DNA of 64,000 nt, taken from NCBI GenBank assembly GCA_041661625.1, contig JBAZUB010000002.1, forward strand, positions 186,001 through 250,000. The letters are read 5' to 3'. This document shows, piece after piece, positions 1 to 8,850 of this stretch. Positions within the stretch are counted from its first letter, which is position 1. Every line of letters starts with the position of its first letter. A program made the position numbers and the translations under genes. This stretch comes from Patescibacteria group bacterium. Lineage in GTDB: Bacteria > Patescibacteriota > Patescibacteriia > JAHIZJ01. Under the pieces are notes generated by a model that was given only the letters and a program-made list of their open reading frames with translations, did not search any database and was not told the DNA's origin.

Positions 1-630
1 GGCCGCTGCGAATCGTGCCAGGGCGATGGATTGAAACGCATCGAAATGCAATTCCTGCCCGACGTCTATGTCGAGTGCGAAGAATGTCACGGCGCACGCT
101 ATAATCAGCAGGCCTTAGAGATTCATTATAAGGGCAAGAATATTGCCGACGTACTCAATCTGACAGTGGAAGAGGCCTATGTATATTTTGAGAACATACC
201 GGCGATTCACCAAAAACTGCAAACCTTACTTGATGTCGGCTTGGGCTATATTCATCTGGGTCAATCGGCTACCACACTGTCGGGCGGCGAAGCCCAGCGG
301 ATTAAGCTAGCTACCGAACTGTCACGCCGCGCCACTGGCCGCACGCTCTACATTCTCGACGAGCCGACCACCGGTCTGCACATGGACGATGTTAAACGGT
401 TATTGAGCGTCTTGCATCAACTAGCCGACAAAGGTAATACCGTTCTAATAATCGAACACAACCTCGATGTCATAAAGTCAGTCGATTGGATTATTGACCT
501 TGGACCTGAGGGCGGCATAAAGGGTGGGCAATTAGTCGCCGAGGGCACGCCCAAAGATGTGGCCAAGGTAAAAGGTTCGTATACCGGTCAGTACTTAAAG
601 AAGATATTTGATAAGTTGGCGAAGAAATAA
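1..630 (+). CDS. uvrA: UvrABC system protein A, C-terminal part (partial, cut by window start)
   Basis: DNA damage sensor of nucleotide excision repair; UvrA dimers use two ABC ATPase modules to find lesions and load UvrB. The frame is open from base 1, and the gene starts outside the window. Visible are the end of the zinc module (CESCQGDG, then CEECHGARYN), the second ABC signature LSGGEAQRIKLATEL, Walker B LYILDEPTTGLH, and the switch histidine in LIIEHNLDVI. The order and spacing match the C-terminal ATPase half of UvrA. It ends with TAA. The convergent next gene lies on the other strand, with a small palindrome between them. Identification is secure; only the start is missing. Confidence 0.97.
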   Translation, partial: GRCESCQGDGLKRIEMQFLPDVYVECEECHGARYNQQALEIHYKGKNIADVLNLTVEEAYVYFENIPAIHQKLQTLLDVGLGYIHLGQSATTLSGGEAQRIKLATELSRRATGRTLYILDEPTTGLHMDDVKRLLSVLHQLADKGNTVLIIEHNLDVIKSVDWIIDLGPEGGIKGGQLVAEGTPKDVAKVKGSYTGQYLKKIFDKLAKK

Positions 631-721
631 AAAACTGGGGTTGGTTTGTTAAAATTTTCGATAATTTAGCATTATGCCAAAAGGTGATTTGAAACGAGAA
701 ACAAGTATATTTATACAAAAA

Positions 722-741
722 CACCTTTTGACCAAAAGGTG
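722..741. repeat. Palindrome of the ACCTTTT/AAAAGGT family, copy 1
   Basis: Nine-base arms CACCTTTTG / CAAAAGGTG are separated by AC. It lies between the convergent ends of uvrA and the glycosyltransferase, so it may terminate transcription or be a dispersed element. An inverted relative, CCAAAAGGTGATTTGAAAC, lies just upstream around 677-695. A half copy with AAACACCTTTTGACC occurs near 55777. Related full palindromes are at 6502-6527 and 31104-31125. Confidence 0.6.
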
Positions 742-759
742 AATCGTCTCCTGCAGCTA

Positions 760-2409
760 TTATGGCTGGTACAACTTGAATATCTGTACATACGGGCCTC
801 GTACTAAATCGAGCCGGAATGTTTTTAATACTACCCAATCGTTTGATTCCACTAGCCGTTTAGTGGTTCGGGCAATATCCGTCGGAATTTGATAAACTAA
901 CGCGCTATTTCGTTCTAACTCCGTATAACCCTTTAGCGCGTTGCTAAAGTTCGTATTCGAACCTAATCGATCAACCTCACTGGCCATCACGCCTTTGACA
1001 TTTTCATTGGGAATAAAGTATTCAATGCCTTGGGTCCGATACCAGGTTAAATCGTGCCAACTCAAATTTGGCAGGCTGATAATCTTGTATTGATTGGTCG
1101 GCAAAGCTGGCGAGTAAGGTTCGACAGCGACGGTAGAGTCTGGCGGAATATTATTTATCGCCCATCCTTGAGCCGAAGCGACCGTATAGGGATGGCCGTA
1201 GCCAGACATGGTTCGAATCAGCCGCAGGGCTGGCCCGATGACCAGAATAAGCAGGATGGCCACCAATAAAACCGGTCGATGCCGCAGGCGATGGATTATT
1301 CTATCAATGGCGTGAGCGGTGAAAAAAAATAGTAACGGAATTAGCGGAATTACCCAGCGCTCCCAATGCAGATTCAGTACTGCCAGGCAGCCTAGATAGC
1401 TGGCCATAATGGCGATAACCACCGCAGCGTAGATATCATGCTCACTGTTAATTCGGCGTCGGGCAATTTTTACCAGAATCAATCCTACTACAATCAGCGT
1501 TAATATGAACAACAGCGTACCGATCTCCCAATCCAGAGCGTGGGTGAAGTACCAGCCCAGATTACCAAAGAAGCCCAAACGATCGTGACCACCGTGGGTA
1601 TCGCGCCCCTCAATGATTACGTCATGCAACACTCGTACCGGGTCAAGATATAAAAATGGTCCGGTAATAAAACTGGTAAGCAGCGATATGACAGCAGCGA
1701 GCAACCATCGGCCCCAGCGAAATAGATGGCGGATTTGGAGAATAATCAATAGCACGCCCACCCCGGGTAAAATAAACAGCGAGGGATACTTTGTATTCAC
1801 CGCCAAACCAAAGGCCACCCCAATCCAGATGTACCATTTTGTAGTATTCGGTTGCCGCAGAACTTGAAGCAAACCGTAGCAGACCCACAAGATCAGAAGC
1901 GTTTGAACAATGTCGGGCCGGATCACGTGGCTATGGTCAACCAGATAGAAAGATGTGGCTGTTAAACCGGCCGCAATCAAACCGATTCGCTTACTCCACA
2001 ACTGTCCGATTAAATACACCAGAGGAATCATGGCTGCTCCGGCCAAAGCTGGCAGCACCCTGCCCAAAGTTTGAAACAGGGTAATGTGCTGATGGTAATC
2101 GTCCAAGAACGACAGATGAAAACCACCAATTACCCGACCGATCCAGTGTAATAACTTAAAGATAATTCCGACCCCATAAATGACGGTTTGTCCCGGGGCG
2201 CCGAACCAGCCGGGGTTGATGTGCCCCTGAGCAATACGCAGGGCAGGATCAACAAAAAACTCCTCGTCGATTTGGTATAAATCCGGCAAGCCGAAGCTGA
2301 GCGAATAAAAACGCAGAGCAGCTCCCACAGCGATGATACACCAGAGTATAAAAGATATTCGGTGATTCGAGATGTACGAACGGATTGATGACAGCATGTT
2401 TTTGGACAA
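760..2409 (-). CDS. GT39/ArnT-like membrane glycosyltransferase
   Basis: Predicted polytopic glycosyltransferase of the GT-C fold (dolichyl-phosphate-mannose mannosyltransferase / ArnT superfamily) that would move a sugar from a lipid carrier to a protein or envelope glycan. After a first helix near residues 17-37 the external loop has the acidic motif YQIDEEFFVDPAL, where GT-C enzymes keep their catalytic Asp/Glu. About ten more hydrophobic segments follow, then a soluble C-terminal tail of roughly 130 residues. The 549-residue length is normal for the family. The gene is alone on the minus strand, convergent with uvrA. Substrate cannot be read from sequence. Confidence 0.8.
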   Translation of the reverse strand: MSKNMLSSIRSYISNHRISFILWCIIAVGAALRFYSLSFGLPDLYQIDEEFFVDPALRIAQGHINPGWFGAPGQTVIYGVGIIFKLLHWIGRVIGGFHLSFLDDYHQHITLFQTLGRVLPALAGAAMIPLVYLIGQLWSKRIGLIAAGLTATSFYLVDHSHVIRPDIVQTLLILWVCYGLLQVLRQPNTTKWYIWIGVAFGLAVNTKYPSLFILPGVGVLLIILQIRHLFRWGRWLLAAVISLLTSFITGPFLYLDPVRVLHDVIIEGRDTHGGHDRLGFFGNLGWYFTHALDWEIGTLLFILTLIVVGLILVKIARRRINSEHDIYAAVVIAIMASYLGCLAVLNLHWERWVIPLIPLLFFFTAHAIDRIIHRLRHRPVLLVAILLILVIGPALRLIRTMSGYGHPYTVASAQGWAINNIPPDSTVAVEPYSPALPTNQYKIISLPNLSWHDLTWYRTQGIEYFIPNENVKGVMASEVDRLGSNTNFSNALKGYTELERNSALVYQIPTDIARTTKRLVESNDWVVLKTFRLDLVRGPYVQIFKLYQP

Positions 2410-2487
2410 CTAGTTGAATAGTGGAATTATACAATTATTATCGTCAAATTGGCCAATACAACATACTCCATCAAAACCGTTCCTGAA

Positions 2488-2632
2488 AACCTCCCCCATA
2501 CTAACAAAATGTGAATATGTTTAGGGGTACATTGATACTTTAATCTGTCCCCTCCTCAATTGAGGAGGGGACAGATTGTATTACCCATAATCCAAGGGAT
2601 TACAATTGTAGCCTGTTAGTATGGGGGAGGTT
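2488..2632. mobile_element. 145-bp MITE-like element with 19-bp inverted ends and a central 36-bp palindrome
   Basis: The terminal arms 2488-2506 (AACCTCCCCCATACTAACA) and 2614-2632 are perfect 19-base inverted repeats. Between them lies a perfect 36-base palindrome, 2542-2577, with half AATCTGTCCCCTCCTCAA. There is no ORF inside. Nested perfect inverted repeats without coding capacity fit a non-autonomous element moved in trans, for example by an IS200-like/RAYT transposase, but none is present here. No target duplication is obvious. It sits between two divergent genes, so it could also carry promoter or terminator activity. Confidence 0.65.
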
Positions 2633-2675
2633 ATGGTGGGTTGCTTTTCGGCTGATTTACGGGCATAATTGTTGT

Positions 2676-3620
2676 ATGAGTCAGCCCACTGAATTAGCAC
2701 AATCGATCCTGGAAGAGTTGGCCTATTTTGATATATTTGACTTCCCGCTTACTCCCATCGAGCTTTGGCGATATAGCCGGATCGAGGGTGCGGCGATCGC
2801 AGATATCTACCAGTCGTTGGGGTCAGATCCTTGGCTTGCCGATCGAATTGGTGAACGGCACGGTTTCTGGCACTTGGCCGGACGATCGGAAATTGTGGAA
2901 TCGCGTTTACGCCGTTATCGCGAATCCGAGGCGAAATATCAAAAGGCGCTAACTTATATAAAGCGACTAAGTCATTTTCCTTTTATCCGCATGATCGGTG
3001 TGTGCAATTCGTTGGCTTACAGCAACTCGCGCCGGGAAGCCGATATCGACCTGTTCATCGTGACTCAGCCTGGTTGGATTTGGACCAGCCGAATGTACGC
3101 GACCAGCTATCTTCGGTTGTTACGGCAAAGACCCTATGACCGACGCAGCACGGTTGATGCCATATGTCCCAGCTTTTACATCACCGAAGACAATCTCAAC
3201 CTGGCATCGCTGCGGCGCGGCCAGCCGGACATATACCTGGCGCACTGGGTATGGCAACTAATGCCGCTCTATGATTCGGGCGATACTTATCGCAAATTCA
3301 TCTCGGCCAACGGCTGGACGAGAACGATATTTCCCAACGCCTATCACAGCCAACCCACTGAAACCCGCCGTGTAGCTAACGGCACGCCGGCGCAGCGGAT
3401 AAAAACGTTAATTGAATCTGGCCACAAAAATGCTTTGGGTCGGCGCTGGGAAAAATGGAACGAACGATTCCAGCGTCGTGTCTTGCCTCGACAGTTGAAA
3501 GATTTGGCCAATGTCGATAGCCGGGTAATGTTGTCAGATCAGATATTAAAATTCCACGAAAACGACCGTCGGGATGAGTACCAGCGTCGTTGGGTGGACA
3601 GCGTAAGCGCTTTGCGATGA
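2676..3620 (+). CDS. Nucleotidyltransferase-fold protein of unknown role
   Basis: A 314-residue soluble protein. Near residues 112-130 the segment NSLAYSNSRREADIDLFIV resembles the pol-beta nucleotidyltransferase signature: a helix-capping Ser-Asn followed by Asp-x-Asp metal ligands in a beta strand. The first 80 residues look like a winged-helix module (FDIFDFPLTPIELWRYS). No product can be assigned. Its stop overlaps the start of the O-antigen-ligase-like gene (ATGA), so the two are probably translationally coupled and linked to glycan or envelope work. Start ATG follows a short intergenic stretch after the MITE-like element; no clear ribosome site is seen. The fold call is from motif only. 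Confidence 0.6.
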   Translation: MSQPTELAQSILEELAYFDIFDFPLTPIELWRYSRIEGAAIADIYQSLGSDPWLADRIGERHGFWHLAGRSEIVESRLRRYRESEAKYQKALTYIKRLSHFPFIRMIGVCNSLAYSNSRREADIDLFIVTQPGWIWTSRMYATSYLRLLRQRPYDRRSTVDAICPSFYITEDNLNLASLRRGQPDIYLAHWVWQLMPLYDSGDTYRKFISANGWTRTIFPNAYHSQPTETRRVANGTPAQRIKTLIESGHKNALGRRWEKWNERFQRRVLPRQLKDLANVDSRVMLSDQILKFHENDRRDEYQRRWVDSVSALR

Positions 3621-5002
3621 AGAATATATCACTAATTTTGTCACGCTGGCTGCTATACGCATTGGTATTCCTTTTACCGTGGCAGACGCGTTGGATCGCG
3701 AAGCTCGGTGAGCTGAACCGCGGTATCTGGGAGTATGGCACTTATGGTTTGTACGCTTGGGACATTTTAATGATCGTGGCTGTCATCTCGGTATTGATCC
3801 AACGACACAGCCAACCCCGGCATAAAATAAGCAGTTTAGATTTCTCTATCTGGTGTCTCTTGGGTGTGGGTGCGCTGTCGTTTTTCTGGGCGGTTAATCG
3901 AAGTCTGGCCTTATTTGCCTTGTGGAAAATAGCCGAAGGCGCGCTATTGCTCTGGTTGTTGGGCGCGGTAATTATTTCAATGCGCAATATTGCCCGCTGG
4001 TTTGTGGCCGGCGCGACCCTCCAGGCGGCGTTGGGTTTGATTCAATTTATCTCCCAACAAACGTGGGCTAGCAAATGGTTCGGTCTGGCCACCCACGATC
4101 CCAGTCAGCTGGGCACCATCGTGGTTGAAACCGGCCAACTGCGAATCCTGCGCGCCTATGCCGCCTTGCCGCACCCTAATATGTTGGGCGGCTTGCTGGC
4201 GGTGGGGATAGTTATTTTATTTGGCCTGTACTTTGATCTATTCGGGCGGATCAACACTTGGTGGCGCGGGGTGGAACCAAACCTGCGCGGTCGTCATCGT
4301 TGGCAAAAACATCGACGCGCGATAGTCGGCTTCATTACCGAAATAGCCTGCTATCTCACGGCTTTGATTCTAATGACCGCCGGCCTGATGGTCAGCTTTT
4401 CACGCAGCGCCGGCATCGGGCTGGTTATCGGATTGGGTGTGATCGGCGGATACACATTAATAAGAAGCCAGTCGTATCGCCGGATAGCTTTTGGTAAGCT
4501 GGTGGTAGTTGTGGCATTGACAGTGGGTGTTACGATCGCGATCTTTCCGCAACCGTGGTTAACGCGCTTACAAGTTGACAGCCGACTCGAGCAACAGTCA
4601 ATCAATACTCGAGAGACGTACCAAGAACAAGCCTTTCATCTATTCAAACATTACTGGCTGGTGGGCACCGGGCTGGGAAACTATACGGCCGGACTGCACG
4701 AAAAGTATCCCAATCTAAATCCCTGGGAGTACCAGCCGGTGCATAATATTTTGTTGTTAGCCGCGGTCGAGCTGGGATGGCTGGGAATTGTGGTCTTTGG
4801 TTTTTTTCTTTATGAACTTTGTCGCCGGATATATCGCGGACTGGTGCGAAGTATGGGTGACAGTCCCTGGGCGATGACTTTTTCCGCCGCCTTAATCAGT
4901 TTGTTAATCATCGGCCTGTTCGATCACTATCTCTGGTCGTTGCATTTCGGTATTATGTTGTGGTGGTTGGTGGTTGGGTTATTAAGGCGAGAGACACGGT
5001 AG
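3617..5002 (+). CDS. O-antigen ligase / polymerase family membrane protein
   Basis: Wzy_C/WaaL-type integral membrane protein expected to join or polymerise lipid-linked glycans on the outer face of the membrane. About ten to twelve hydrophobic helices are seen, with a large external loop near residues 300-390 that carries HYWLVGTGLGNY and PVHNILLLAAVELGWLG, the family hallmark. LPHPNMLGG lies earlier. I chose ATG 3617 because it overlaps the preceding TGA as ATGA; an upstream TTG at 3590 is possible but adds a poor N-terminus. Length 461 residues is typical. Downstream lies a perfect palindrome that could end transcription. Confidence 0.85.
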   Translation: MKNISLILSRWLLYALVFLLPWQTRWIAKLGELNRGIWEYGTYGLYAWDILMIVAVISVLIQRHSQPRHKISSLDFSIWCLLGVGALSFFWAVNRSLALFALWKIAEGALLLWLLGAVIISMRNIARWFVAGATLQAALGLIQFISQQTWASKWFGLATHDPSQLGTIVVETGQLRILRAYAALPHPNMLGGLLAVGIVILFGLYFDLFGRINTWWRGVEPNLRGRHRWQKHRRAIVGFITEIACYLTALILMTAGLMVSFSRSAGIGLVIGLGVIGGYTLIRSQSYRRIAFGKLVVVVALTVGVTIAIFPQPWLTRLQVDSRLEQQSINTRETYQEQAFHLFKHYWLVGTGLGNYTAGLHEKYPNLNPWEYQPVHNILLLAAVELGWLGIVVFGFFLYELCRRIYRGLVRSMGDSPWAMTFSAALISLLIIGLFDHYLWSLHFGIMLWWLVVGLLRRETR

Positions 5003-5016
5003 ATATACAATTATTA

Positions 5017-5046
5017 CGTAGGTGGGCAAACGTTTGCCCACCTACG
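5017..5046. repeat. CGTAGG palindrome family, copy 1
   Basis: Perfect 30-base palindrome, left half CGTAGGTGGGCAAAC. It lies 15 bases after the stop of the O-antigen-ligase-like gene and next to the terminator of the minus-strand lipoprotein. It shares its outer arms with copies at 9818, 44226, 45096 and 58050, while the inner arms differ yet still pair. It may act as a terminator or be a mobile palindrome. Confidence 0.8.
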
Positions 5047-5050
5047 GGAA

Positions 5051-5082
5051 TAAAAAAGCCCTCTCCATATTTCAGAAGAGGG
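5051..5082 (-). terminator. Intrinsic terminator of the minus-strand lipoprotein gene
   Basis: Read on the minus strand: stem CCCTCT / AGAGGG with a 12-base loop, followed by CTTTTTTA. It lies about 30 bases after the lipoprotein stop codon. Confidence 0.8.
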
Positions 5083-5112
5083 TGGGTGGTCGCACCGGTA
5101 GATGTTGGGACT

Positions 5113-6366
5113 CTATCGGTACGAAGCCTTGATGTCGCCCCAGGGGTTTCCCTCGTACCGTGGCCGGGGGCGCTCGGGGTTATTTGTCGCGATTCGATAG
5201 ACTGGCCTGATCACGCCCCAAGTGGTTGGTGGGCACCCCGACGTATCAGGCACCGGCACCTCAAGCCGATATACCGGTCTCAGTGTCTGCCACTCCAGCG
5301 CGATTCCATTGGACGTGGTCGGCGGTCGGCTGGCGGCGAGTCCGGTAAAATGAGGAACAACGAATTGCGCGGGCGATTCCAGGTTGACCTGTCCGATCGG
5401 CCGGGCATTGATGTCCCAGAGCCGACGCTGCGCCATGATGTTCAGCGGCGTGTTGGGATCGGAATTGATCAGTACATACTCCCAGTCGTCGGTGGTGTCT
5501 CCACGAGACTGGCAATGTGTATCGATCCTACCGGCCAACTTTTGGCGCAGTTCCTGATCTTCGGACGTCTTGTAGTCCGTCAGCAGGGCACTGAGCGGCC
5601 GTTCTCTAAGCAGCTGGGCGAGCGCGTACTGGTGCAGTGGAAGTTTGTTGTCGAACAGCGCGTAACACTGAACCCAATCGACATCCGGGTGATGCCGGGC
5701 AACTTCTTCGTAGAAGTGTCTTCCGATGGCCGATGAATTGTTGTAAGCCTCGCAGAAACATTTCCACCATTTGCCATCGAGAATCTCGTTGACGTTCTGG
5801 GTCCAGGAAGCCGATCCCGGCGGTAAATGGTTCACCAGCCATTCTCGGCCGACATTGCTCTGGTTGGTTCGAATCATGGTGTCCATAGCCATGCGCATTA
5901 CTTCGGTACGATGGCGGTCCGAGGCCCACTCGTAGATTGATTGACCATCTTCAAAGCAGTTGGCACTGTCGATCATACGCGGCAGGTAGTGTTGCTGCAG
6001 TGAGTCCGGCAATGCCCGAAAAGCATCCCAGCAAACTTTGAAATGCGGGTTGTTCTCAATGATGTGGCGCTGAAGCGTCAGGAGACGATCATTAACTTGG
6101 CCGAGTTCGTAAAGATAGCCCATCCGGTTGTGGAAATCTATCAGGTCGCTGGAGTACTCGATGATCTCCCCGATCTTGGTCAATGCGAGCAAACGCTCAT
6201 GGTCGTTCTGAGCAGCAACGTAGGCCTTGTTGTAATCACCCACGGATGTGGCGTAGCTCATGATCTGGGTGAATTCCGACTGCTTCTTGGTGCATCCGGC
6301 CACCAGCACGAACACGGCCACGAAGACGACCGCGAAAGCGTAGAGCATTCCACGACGATTGAACAT
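5113..6366 (-). CDS. Orphan lipoprotein, 417 residues
   Basis: Unrecognised exported protein. The N-terminus is basic, then hydrophobic, and ends in a lipobox LVAGC with the lipid cysteine at residue 25, so a membrane-anchored lipoprotein is expected. The body is largely alpha-helical with many Trp, Tyr and charged residues. The C-terminal 90 residues contain short similar stretches (PVYRLEV, PVYRIAT). The start is decided by a strong purine-rich ribosome site (AAAGGGGGACC) just upstream. It has its own promoter (6453-6481) and terminator, the layout shared by the other orphan units in this window. No function is proposed. Confidence 0.75.
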   Translation of the reverse strand: MFNRRGMLYAFAVVFVAVFVLVAGCTKKQSEFTQIMSYATSVGDYNKAYVAAQNDHERLLALTKIGEIIEYSSDLIDFHNRMGYLYELGQVNDRLLTLQRHIIENNPHFKVCWDAFRALPDSLQQHYLPRMIDSANCFEDGQSIYEWASDRHRTEVMRMAMDTMIRTNQSNVGREWLVNHLPPGSASWTQNVNEILDGKWWKCFCEAYNNSSAIGRHFYEEVARHHPDVDWVQCYALFDNKLPLHQYALAQLLRERPLSALLTDYKTSEDQELRQKLAGRIDTHCQSRGDTTDDWEYVLINSDPNTPLNIMAQRRLWDINARPIGQVNLESPAQFVVPHFTGLAASRPPTTSNGIALEWQTLRPVYRLEVPVPDTSGCPPTTWGVIRPVYRIATNNPERPRPRYEGNPWGDIKASYR

Positions 6367-6452
6367 GTTCCCGGTCCCCCTTTCAGGGCTGTGGTTTTGG
6401 GACGGTACGATCGCTATCTATGTGTGGCGGCTATGCTTATCTCCAATAGGGG

Positions 6453-6481
6453 AAAGTATCAGAAATTACCATAGATGTCAA
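6453..6481 (-). promoter_or_regulatory. Sigma70-type promoter of the lipoprotein gene
   Basis: Minus strand TTGACA (6476-6481), 17-base spacer, TACTTT (6453-6458). The -35 is a perfect consensus; the -10 is weak. It lies about 90 bases before the start codon. Confidence 0.6.
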
Positions 6482-6501
6482 TATTGGGCGGATGGTGTGA
6501 C

Positions 6502-6527
6502 TTTAACCTTTTCGCGAAAAGGTTAAA
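6502..6527. repeat. Palindrome of the ACCTTTT/AAAAGGT family, copy 2
   Basis: Perfect 26-base palindrome with half TTTAACCTTTTCG, lying between the divergent promoters of the lipoprotein gene and of groES. It is partly followed by a third half-arm (AAAAGGTTAGC). It shares the outer arms of the copies at 722 and 31104, with a different centre. Confidence 0.7.
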
Positions 6528-6558
6528 AGGTTAGCTGCGGTCCCGCTTGAGCGCCCCC

Positions 6559-6586
6559 TTGACTTCCTATCAGATTCTGGTAAAAT
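6559..6586 (+). promoter_or_regulatory. groESL promoter
   Basis: TTGACT (6559-6564), 16-base spacer, TAAAAT (6581-6586). The expected start of transcription, near 6593, lies just before the CIRCE operator, the usual arrangement for HrcA repression. Confidence 0.8.
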
Positions 6587-6598
6587 GAAATGACCAAA

Positions 6599-6625
6599 TT
6601 AGCACTCAATTATTATGAGTGCTAA
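6599..6625. promoter_or_regulatory. CIRCE operator (HrcA binding site)
   Basis: Exact consensus: TTAGCACTC, nine bases, GAGTGCTAA. CIRCE is the operator of the heat-shock repressor HrcA. It is placed between the promoter and groES, so groESL should be repressed by HrcA and released on heat or protein-folding stress. No hrcA gene is in the window. Confidence 0.97.
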
Positions 6626-6676
6626 AAACGGGCTCAAAACAACCTAATATATTACTAATTTATCCACAGTACACCT

Positions 6677-6952
6677 ATGCAACTCAAACCATTGGGTGAT
6701 CGCGTGATCATCAAACCTCTCGTGGAAGAGGAGGTAACGAAGTCCGGGATCGTATTACCGGACACGGTCGAAAAAGAAAAGAAAGAACAGGGCGCCGTCG
6801 TCAGCGTCGGCAATGGCGAAAAAATCACCAAGCTTGGCCTCAAAGCCGGTGACCGGGTGTTATTTGGTAAATATTCGGGTGAGGACGTGAAAGTTGATGA
6901 TATCGAATACAAAGTTCTTAAAGATGAGGACGTCTTAGCTATTATTGAATAA
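6677..6952 (+). CDS. groES: Co-chaperonin GroES
   Basis: Ten-kilodalton lid of the GroEL folding chamber; a heptamer caps GroEL and drives substrate encapsulation. The N-terminus MQLKPLGDRVIIKPL and the mobile-loop region TKSGIVLPDT, then KAGDRVLFGKYSG, are standard. Length 91 residues is slightly shorter than in E. coli but within the family. No Shine-Dalgarno sequence is visible before the ATG, which is usual for housekeeping genes here. First gene of the CIRCE-controlled operon, 19 bases ahead of groEL. Confidence 0.98.
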   Translation: MQLKPLGDRVIIKPLVEEEVTKSGIVLPDTVEKEKKEQGAVVSVGNGEKITKLGLKAGDRVLFGKYSGEDVKVDDIEYKVLKDEDVLAIIE

Positions 6953-6971
6953 CGGTAATTAATCTACACTT

Positions 6972-8627
6972 ATGGCAAAGCAACTTCTATTTGACGAACA
7001 GGCGCGCGACGCGCTGCGACGCGGTACCAACAAGCTGGCCGACGCCGTAAAAATCACATTAGGACCGAAAGGTCGCAATGTGGTTTTAGATAAAGGTTTT
7101 GATTCGCCCACCATCACCAACGATGGTGTGACGATCGCGAAGGAAATCGAGCTGAAAGACAAATTCGAAAACATGGGCGCCGAATTGATCAAAGAAGTCG
7201 CCTCCAAGACGAACGACGTTGCTGGAGACGGAACAACCACGGCGACCGTACTGGCCCAGAGCATAATCAACGAAGGTCTGAAGAACGTTACGGCCGGTAC
7301 CAATCCATTGGCCATCAAACACGGCATCGAAAAATCCGTGAAAGTGGTCGTGGAGGAACTAAAGAATATGTCGAAGCCGGTTTCGGTTTCCAATCGGGAC
7401 GAAGTCGAGCAGGTCGCCTCAATTTCCGCCAACGATCCTGAAATTGGCAAGGTGATTGCCGACGCTATGACCAAAGTCGGCAAAGACGGCGTGGTTACGG
7501 TCGAGGAATCGCAGTCATTCGGCATGTCGACCGAGTTTGTCGAAGGCATGCAGATCGATAAAGGCTATGTCTCGGCTTATATGGTGACAAACACCGAGCG
7601 GATGGAAGCCGTGTACGACAATCCCTACATTCTGATTACCGATAAAAAGATTTCCGCGGTTAATGAAATATTACCGCTCTTAGAGAAGCTAGCCCAAGCC
7701 GGCCGTAAAGAACTGGCCATCATCGCCGAAGATGTCGACGGTGAAGCCTTGGCCACGCTGGTGGTGAATAAGATTCGCGGCACATTCAATACGCTGGCCA
7801 TCAAAGCGCCTGGCTTCGGTGATCGCCGCAAAGAGATGTTGGAAGACATCGCGATTCTGACCGGCGGTAGGGTGATCTCGGAGGAAGTCGGTTTGAAACT
7901 CGAGAATGCCGACCTAGACATGCTGGGTAAGGCTCGTAAAATAATTGCTACCAAAGAAAATACCACGATCGTCAAAGGTGAGGGCGAGGAAGCAAAGATC
8001 ACAGCTCGGATCGAACAGATCAAAGCCGCGGCCAAAGAGTCGACCTCGGACTTCGATCGGGAAAAACTTCAGGAGCGATTGGCCAAGTTGTCCGGCGGTG
8101 TGGCCGTACTCAAAGTCGGCGCAGCTACCGAAACCGAGTTGAAGGAAATCAAGCTGCGCATTGAAGACGCGCTGTCAGCTACCCGAGCGGCCGTGGAAGA
8201 GGGCATTGTAGTCGGCGGCGGTGTGGCCCTGATCCGCGCCCTGCCATCATTAGAAAAGTTAAATCTAGTGGGCGAGGAAAAGATCGGCCAGCACATATTA
8301 CTGCGCGCGCTCGAAGAGCCGTTACGTCAGATTGCCCGGAATGCCGGCGCCGAACCATCGGTTGTCGTGGAAGAAGTTAAGAAGCTAACCGGCAACGCCG
8401 GTTACAATGCCGGTTCCAATAAATATGAGAATCTAGTTGATAAAGGCATCGTAGATCCGACCAAGGTGACCCGTTCCGCACTGCAGAACGCCGCCTCGAT
8501 CGCTGCGATGATCCTGACCACGGAAGTCTTGGTCACCGACCTGCCTGAAGAAAAGGATAAAGGCGGTATGCCTGGTGGAATGCCGGGTGGTATGCCGGGC
8601 ATGGGCATGGGCGGAATGGATTACTAG
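6972..8627 (+). CDS. groEL: Chaperonin GroEL
   Basis: Sixty-kilodalton ATP-driven folding chamber. Equatorial ATP-binding motif GDGTTTATVLA, the N-terminal AKQLLFDEQARDAL, and the glycine-methionine-rich C-terminal tail (GGMPGGMPGGMPGMGMGG) are all intact. The length, 551 residues, is full. It follows groES with a short gap and no obvious ribosome site. Transcription comes from the CIRCE-controlled promoter. The first clear terminator downstream is at 8851-8880, about 220 bases on, with repeats between. Confidence 0.99.
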   Translation: MAKQLLFDEQARDALRRGTNKLADAVKITLGPKGRNVVLDKGFDSPTITNDGVTIAKEIELKDKFENMGAELIKEVASKTNDVAGDGTTTATVLAQSIINEGLKNVTAGTNPLAIKHGIEKSVKVVVEELKNMSKPVSVSNRDEVEQVASISANDPEIGKVIADAMTKVGKDGVVTVEESQSFGMSTEFVEGMQIDKGYVSAYMVTNTERMEAVYDNPYILITDKKISAVNEILPLLEKLAQAGRKELAIIAEDVDGEALATLVVNKIRGTFNTLAIKAPGFGDRRKEMLEDIAILTGGRVISEEVGLKLENADLDMLGKARKIIATKENTTIVKGEGEEAKITARIEQIKAAAKESTSDFDREKLQERLAKLSGGVAVLKVGAATETELKEIKLRIEDALSATRAAVEEGIVVGGGVALIRALPSLEKLNLVGEEKIGQHILLRALEEPLRQIARNAGAEPSVVVEEVKKLTGNAGYNAGSNKYENLVDKGIVDPTKVTRSALQNAASIAAMILTTEVLVTDLPEEKDKGGMPGGMPGGMPGMGMGGMDY

Positions 8628-8850
8628 AATTACCGCACTCGCCGTCTGCCAACGGGCAAAGCCCGCTTGAGCAGACGGCATCGCCCTACGGGTTTGGCCG
8701 ACTGCTTCGTTGCCGTTTCCGGTTCGACCTCGACGTACCAGCAAGTACGTCATCGGCCGAACCCTCAACGACGCTCCCGCCTGCCAAAGCTAACAGCGGC
8801 GGGCAGGTCGCATTCGAATCAAATGCGATAATCCTGATGCAAAGCTAAAA
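8628..8850. repeat. GC-rich palindromic repeat block downstream of groEL
   Basis: No gene seen. The block holds stacked hairpins. 8642-8680 has arms GCCGTCTGC / GCAGACGGC with an inner CGGGC-AAA-GCCCG hairpin. GACGTAC / GTACGTC lies near 8732-8750. CCCGCCTGCC...GGCGGGCAGG lies near 8778-8808, resembling the GC hairpins at 14352 and 35729. It probably forms part of the groESL 3' UTR. Confidence 0.6.

Noticed and set aside
5113..5736. Long plus-strand open frame opposite the lipoprotein gene (from about 4960)
   Set aside because: It overlaps the end of the O-antigen ligase, the palindrome and the lipoprotein; the lipoprotein has a signal peptide, ribosome site, promoter and terminator.
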